Origin: DASQPA01 sp963757335
Lineage (GTDB): Bacteria > Acidobacteriota > Thermoanaerobaculia > Multivoradales > UBA5704
Length of the DNA: 64,000 nt
Direction: 5' to 3'
NCBI GenBank assembly: GCA_963757335.1
Contig: CAVWRJ010000013.1
Span: forward strand, 558,001-622,000
Shown here: positions 62,325 through 64,000 of the stretch, in pieces
How the letters are laid out: each line of letters starts with the position of its first letter
Position numbering within the stretch: position 1 is the stretch's first letter
Notes under the pieces: model-generated
What the model saw: the letters and a program-made list of their open reading frames with translations, nothing else
Databases searched by the model: none
What the model was told of the DNA's origin: nothing
Translations under genes and position numbers: made by a program

Positions 62325-64000
62325 ATGTGGGACGTCTGGAGGAAGCCTTCTGCAAACCGTTTCCCGGGAGGTCGGGCCCTGGCCCTCGGGCTCGCAGCCT
62401 GTCTCCTGGGGGTTGCCGTTCAGGCTGCGCCCCGGACCTCCGGGGTCACGCTCGTCTCCCGGGCCGCCGACAGCCAGATCTCCGACACCCCCGGGGCCGA
62501 CAGCCAGGCCACGGGCCTCAGCGCCGACGGCCGCTTCCTCGCGTTCAGCAGCGCGGCGGACAACCTCGTCCCGCGGGACACCAACGGCAGCCTGGACATC
62601 TTCCTCTACGACCGGGTCGCCGGCACGACGACGCTCGTCAGCCACGCCGCCGGAGATCCCACGACGGCCGCCGATGCCAACGTCTTCGACAACCTCCCCG
62701 TCTTGAGCGCCGACGGCCGCTGGGTCGCCTACCTGAGCTCGGCCGCCAACCTGGTCCCGGGGGTCTCCCGGCTCGACCCCTGCGGCCTCGTTCTCTACGA
62801 CCGGATCACGGGAGCGACGACGTTCGCCAGCCACGCCGACGGCTCCCCGGCCACCCCCGCGGACGGCGGCTGCGGGAGGTTCGCCCTCAGTGCCGATGGG
62901 CGCTATCTGGCCTACGAGAGCTACTCCACGAACCTGGTGTCCGGCCAGTCCGGCGCGGCCGGGCAGAACATCTTCCTCTATGACCGCGTGACGGACCGGA
63001 CCACCCTCGTCAGCCACGACCCGGCCTCCGCCACGACGACGACCCCCCTTTCCGAGTCGCCCTCGCTGTCGGCCGACGGCCGATTCGTCCTCTTCCGGAG
63101 CCGCGCCAACGGGCAACTCGACCTCTACCAGTACGACCGGACGACGGGGATCAACACCCTCGTCACCCACCAGGCGGGGGATTTCGCCGCTCCCGGCAAC
63201 GGCGGCCCGGTCGGGGAGTCGTTCGGGGAAGTGATGAGTGCGGAGGGCGGCGCGGTCGCCTTCCTGAGCCTGGCGACAAACCTGGTGCCCGGCCTGATCT
63301 CTGGCGGTGCCTCGCACCAGGCCTTTCTCTGGGACCGCGCCTCCGGCGCGATCAGCCTCGTCAGCCATGCGGCCGGGAGTCCGACGATCGTCGGTGCGGC
63401 CGGCCAGGTCGGGTCTGTCGCCCTGAGCGCGGACGGCAGCACGGTCGCCTTCGACAGCAACCAGCGCAACCTCGTCCCTGGCCCTCCCGACGCGACCTCC
63501 CAGACCGACGTCTTCCTCTACCACGCCGCCACCGGGACGACCACCCGCATCACCGCCGATCCGGGTCAGAGCTCGCTGCTCACGACCAACTCCGTGGCCG
63601 GGATCAGCGACGATGGCCAGCGGGTCCTCCTCCGCAGCGCGCGGATCGATCTGGTACCCGGCCTGGTGGATGGCAACGGCGCCGACGACCTCTTCCTCTA
63701 TGACGCGGGCGCCGGCGCGACGGCGCTGGTCTCCCACCTCCCCGGCGCGCTGACGACCACCGGCAACGCCGGGAGCACGGGCCTGCTCTCGGCGGACGGC
63801 CAGACCGTGGCGCTCAATAGCTTCGCGACGGATCTGGTGAGCGGCCAGCGCGACACCAACGGGGCAGAGGACGTCTTCCTCTACGCTGCCGGGTCGGCGC
63901 AGATTACCCCGGTCTCCCGCCGGGCGCCCGCGCTGCCGAGCCTGGCGGCGGGCGGGGTCAGCGGGGTCTCCACCTCCCCAGGCTCCTCGGTCTCCGCCAA
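62325..64000 (+). CDS. secreted PD40-type beta-propeller protein, 3' end missing
   Basis: The frame stays open to the window end (558 codons). A signal peptide is visible (GGRALALGLAACLLGVAVQA). The mature chain is built of repeats with a LSADGRFLAFSS-like strand, a NLVPRDTNG turn and DIFLYDRVAGTTTLVS, seen about eight times. This resembles TolB/PD40 propellers, found as secreted or surface proteins. AGGAG lies nine bases before ATG 62325. The C-terminus may carry a sorting tail outside the window. Confidence 0.85.
   Translation, partial: MWDVWRKPSANRFPGGRALALGLAACLLGVAVQAAPRTSGVTLVSRAADSQISDTPGADSQATGLSADGRFLAFSSAADNLVPRDTNGSLDIFLYDRVAGTTTLVSHAAGDPTTAADANVFDNLPVLSADGRWVAYLSSAANLVPGVSRLDPCGLVLYDRITGATTFASHADGSPATPADGGCGRFALSADGRYLAYESYSTNLVSGQSGAAGQNIFLYDRVTDRTTLVSHDPASATTTTPLSESPSLSADGRFVLFRSRANGQLDLYQYDRTTGINTLVTHQAGDFAAPGNGGPVGESFGEVMSAEGGAVAFLSLATNLVPGLISGGASHQAFLWDRASGAISLVSHAAGSPTIVGAAGQVGSVALSADGSTVAFDSNQRNLVPGPPDATSQTDVFLYHAATGTTTRITADPGQSSLLTTNSVAGISDDGQRVLLRSARIDLVPGLVDGNGADDLFLYDAGAGATALVSHLPGALTTTGNAGSTGLLSADGQTVALNSFATDLVSGQRDTNGAEDVFLYAAGSAQITPVSRRAPALPSLAAGGVSGVSTSPGSSVSA

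Overview
The window is GC-rich, densely coded bacterial DNA. The most likely source is the Acidobacteriota, perhaps near the Thermoanaerobaculia; this is inference. It rests on a Ser/Thr kinase fused to a TolB-like propeller, an ADOP-type MacB/FtsX permease, an M64 peptidase, many secreted PD40-type proteins and two GG-leader peptides. No rRNA, tRNA or CRISPR array was seen. Several genes break by single-base shifts, including the essential parC, so part of the frame damage is probably sequence or assembly error.

Layout. 1-4.8 kb: DUF1572, DUF72, a small anchored protein and a four-domain GGDEF/EAL protein. 5.0-8.4 kb: AT-richer accessory segment with a RelE-type toxin-antitoxin pair, an antitoxin relic, an AIPR-family defence protein and a broken Fic gene. 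8.5-20.4 kb: secreted M64 peptidase, pseudokinase-kinase-propeller protein, two tandem RiPP-like precursors, FKBP, NFACT-R protein, membrane patatin, spermidine synthase-like protein and YaiI. 20.5-22.1 kb: orphan Phd antitoxin, a 21-bp minisatellite and a poorly resolved leader. 22.2-29.4 kb: minus-strand run of homoserine dehydrogenase-like, class V aminotransferase, DsbA-like (candidate selenoprotein), parC and parE. 29.6-36.3 kb: DUF1579, hemW coupled to a DUF433/DUF5615 pair, hflX, LON-domain protein and lepA. 36.5-44.6 kb: second accessory segment with an AT-rich membrane gene, a broken M28 peptidase, an IS50-like element with intact ends and target duplication, a HigB / HigA-ImmA / Beta / sce7726 cluster and a deleted antidote gene. 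44.7-52.9 kb: methyltransferase, small proteins and a PaoABC-like molybdenum hydroxylase operon with two large subunits. 52.9-64 kb: small secreted Cys-rich protein, UvrA-like ATPase, a foreign-looking CxxCH protein next to one copy of a 41-bp direct repeat, a decayed ADOP permease, a second 21-bp minisatellite, a secreted trypsin-like protease and a secreted propeller protein cut by the window end.

Most noteworthy: (1) two neighbouring short genes (13305-13475 and 13537-13701, minus) with near-identical GG leaders and divergent Cys/Thr cores, with no maturase in view; (2) an in-frame TGA at the first cysteine of the CxxC site of a DsbA-like protein, followed by a SECIS-like hairpin; (3) a kinase carrying an N-terminal copy of its own C-lobe with the catalytic residues lost; (4) several toxin-antitoxin or defence loci in different states of decay; (5) two unrelated-position 21-bp minisatellites that both read as leucine heptads on the minus strand.
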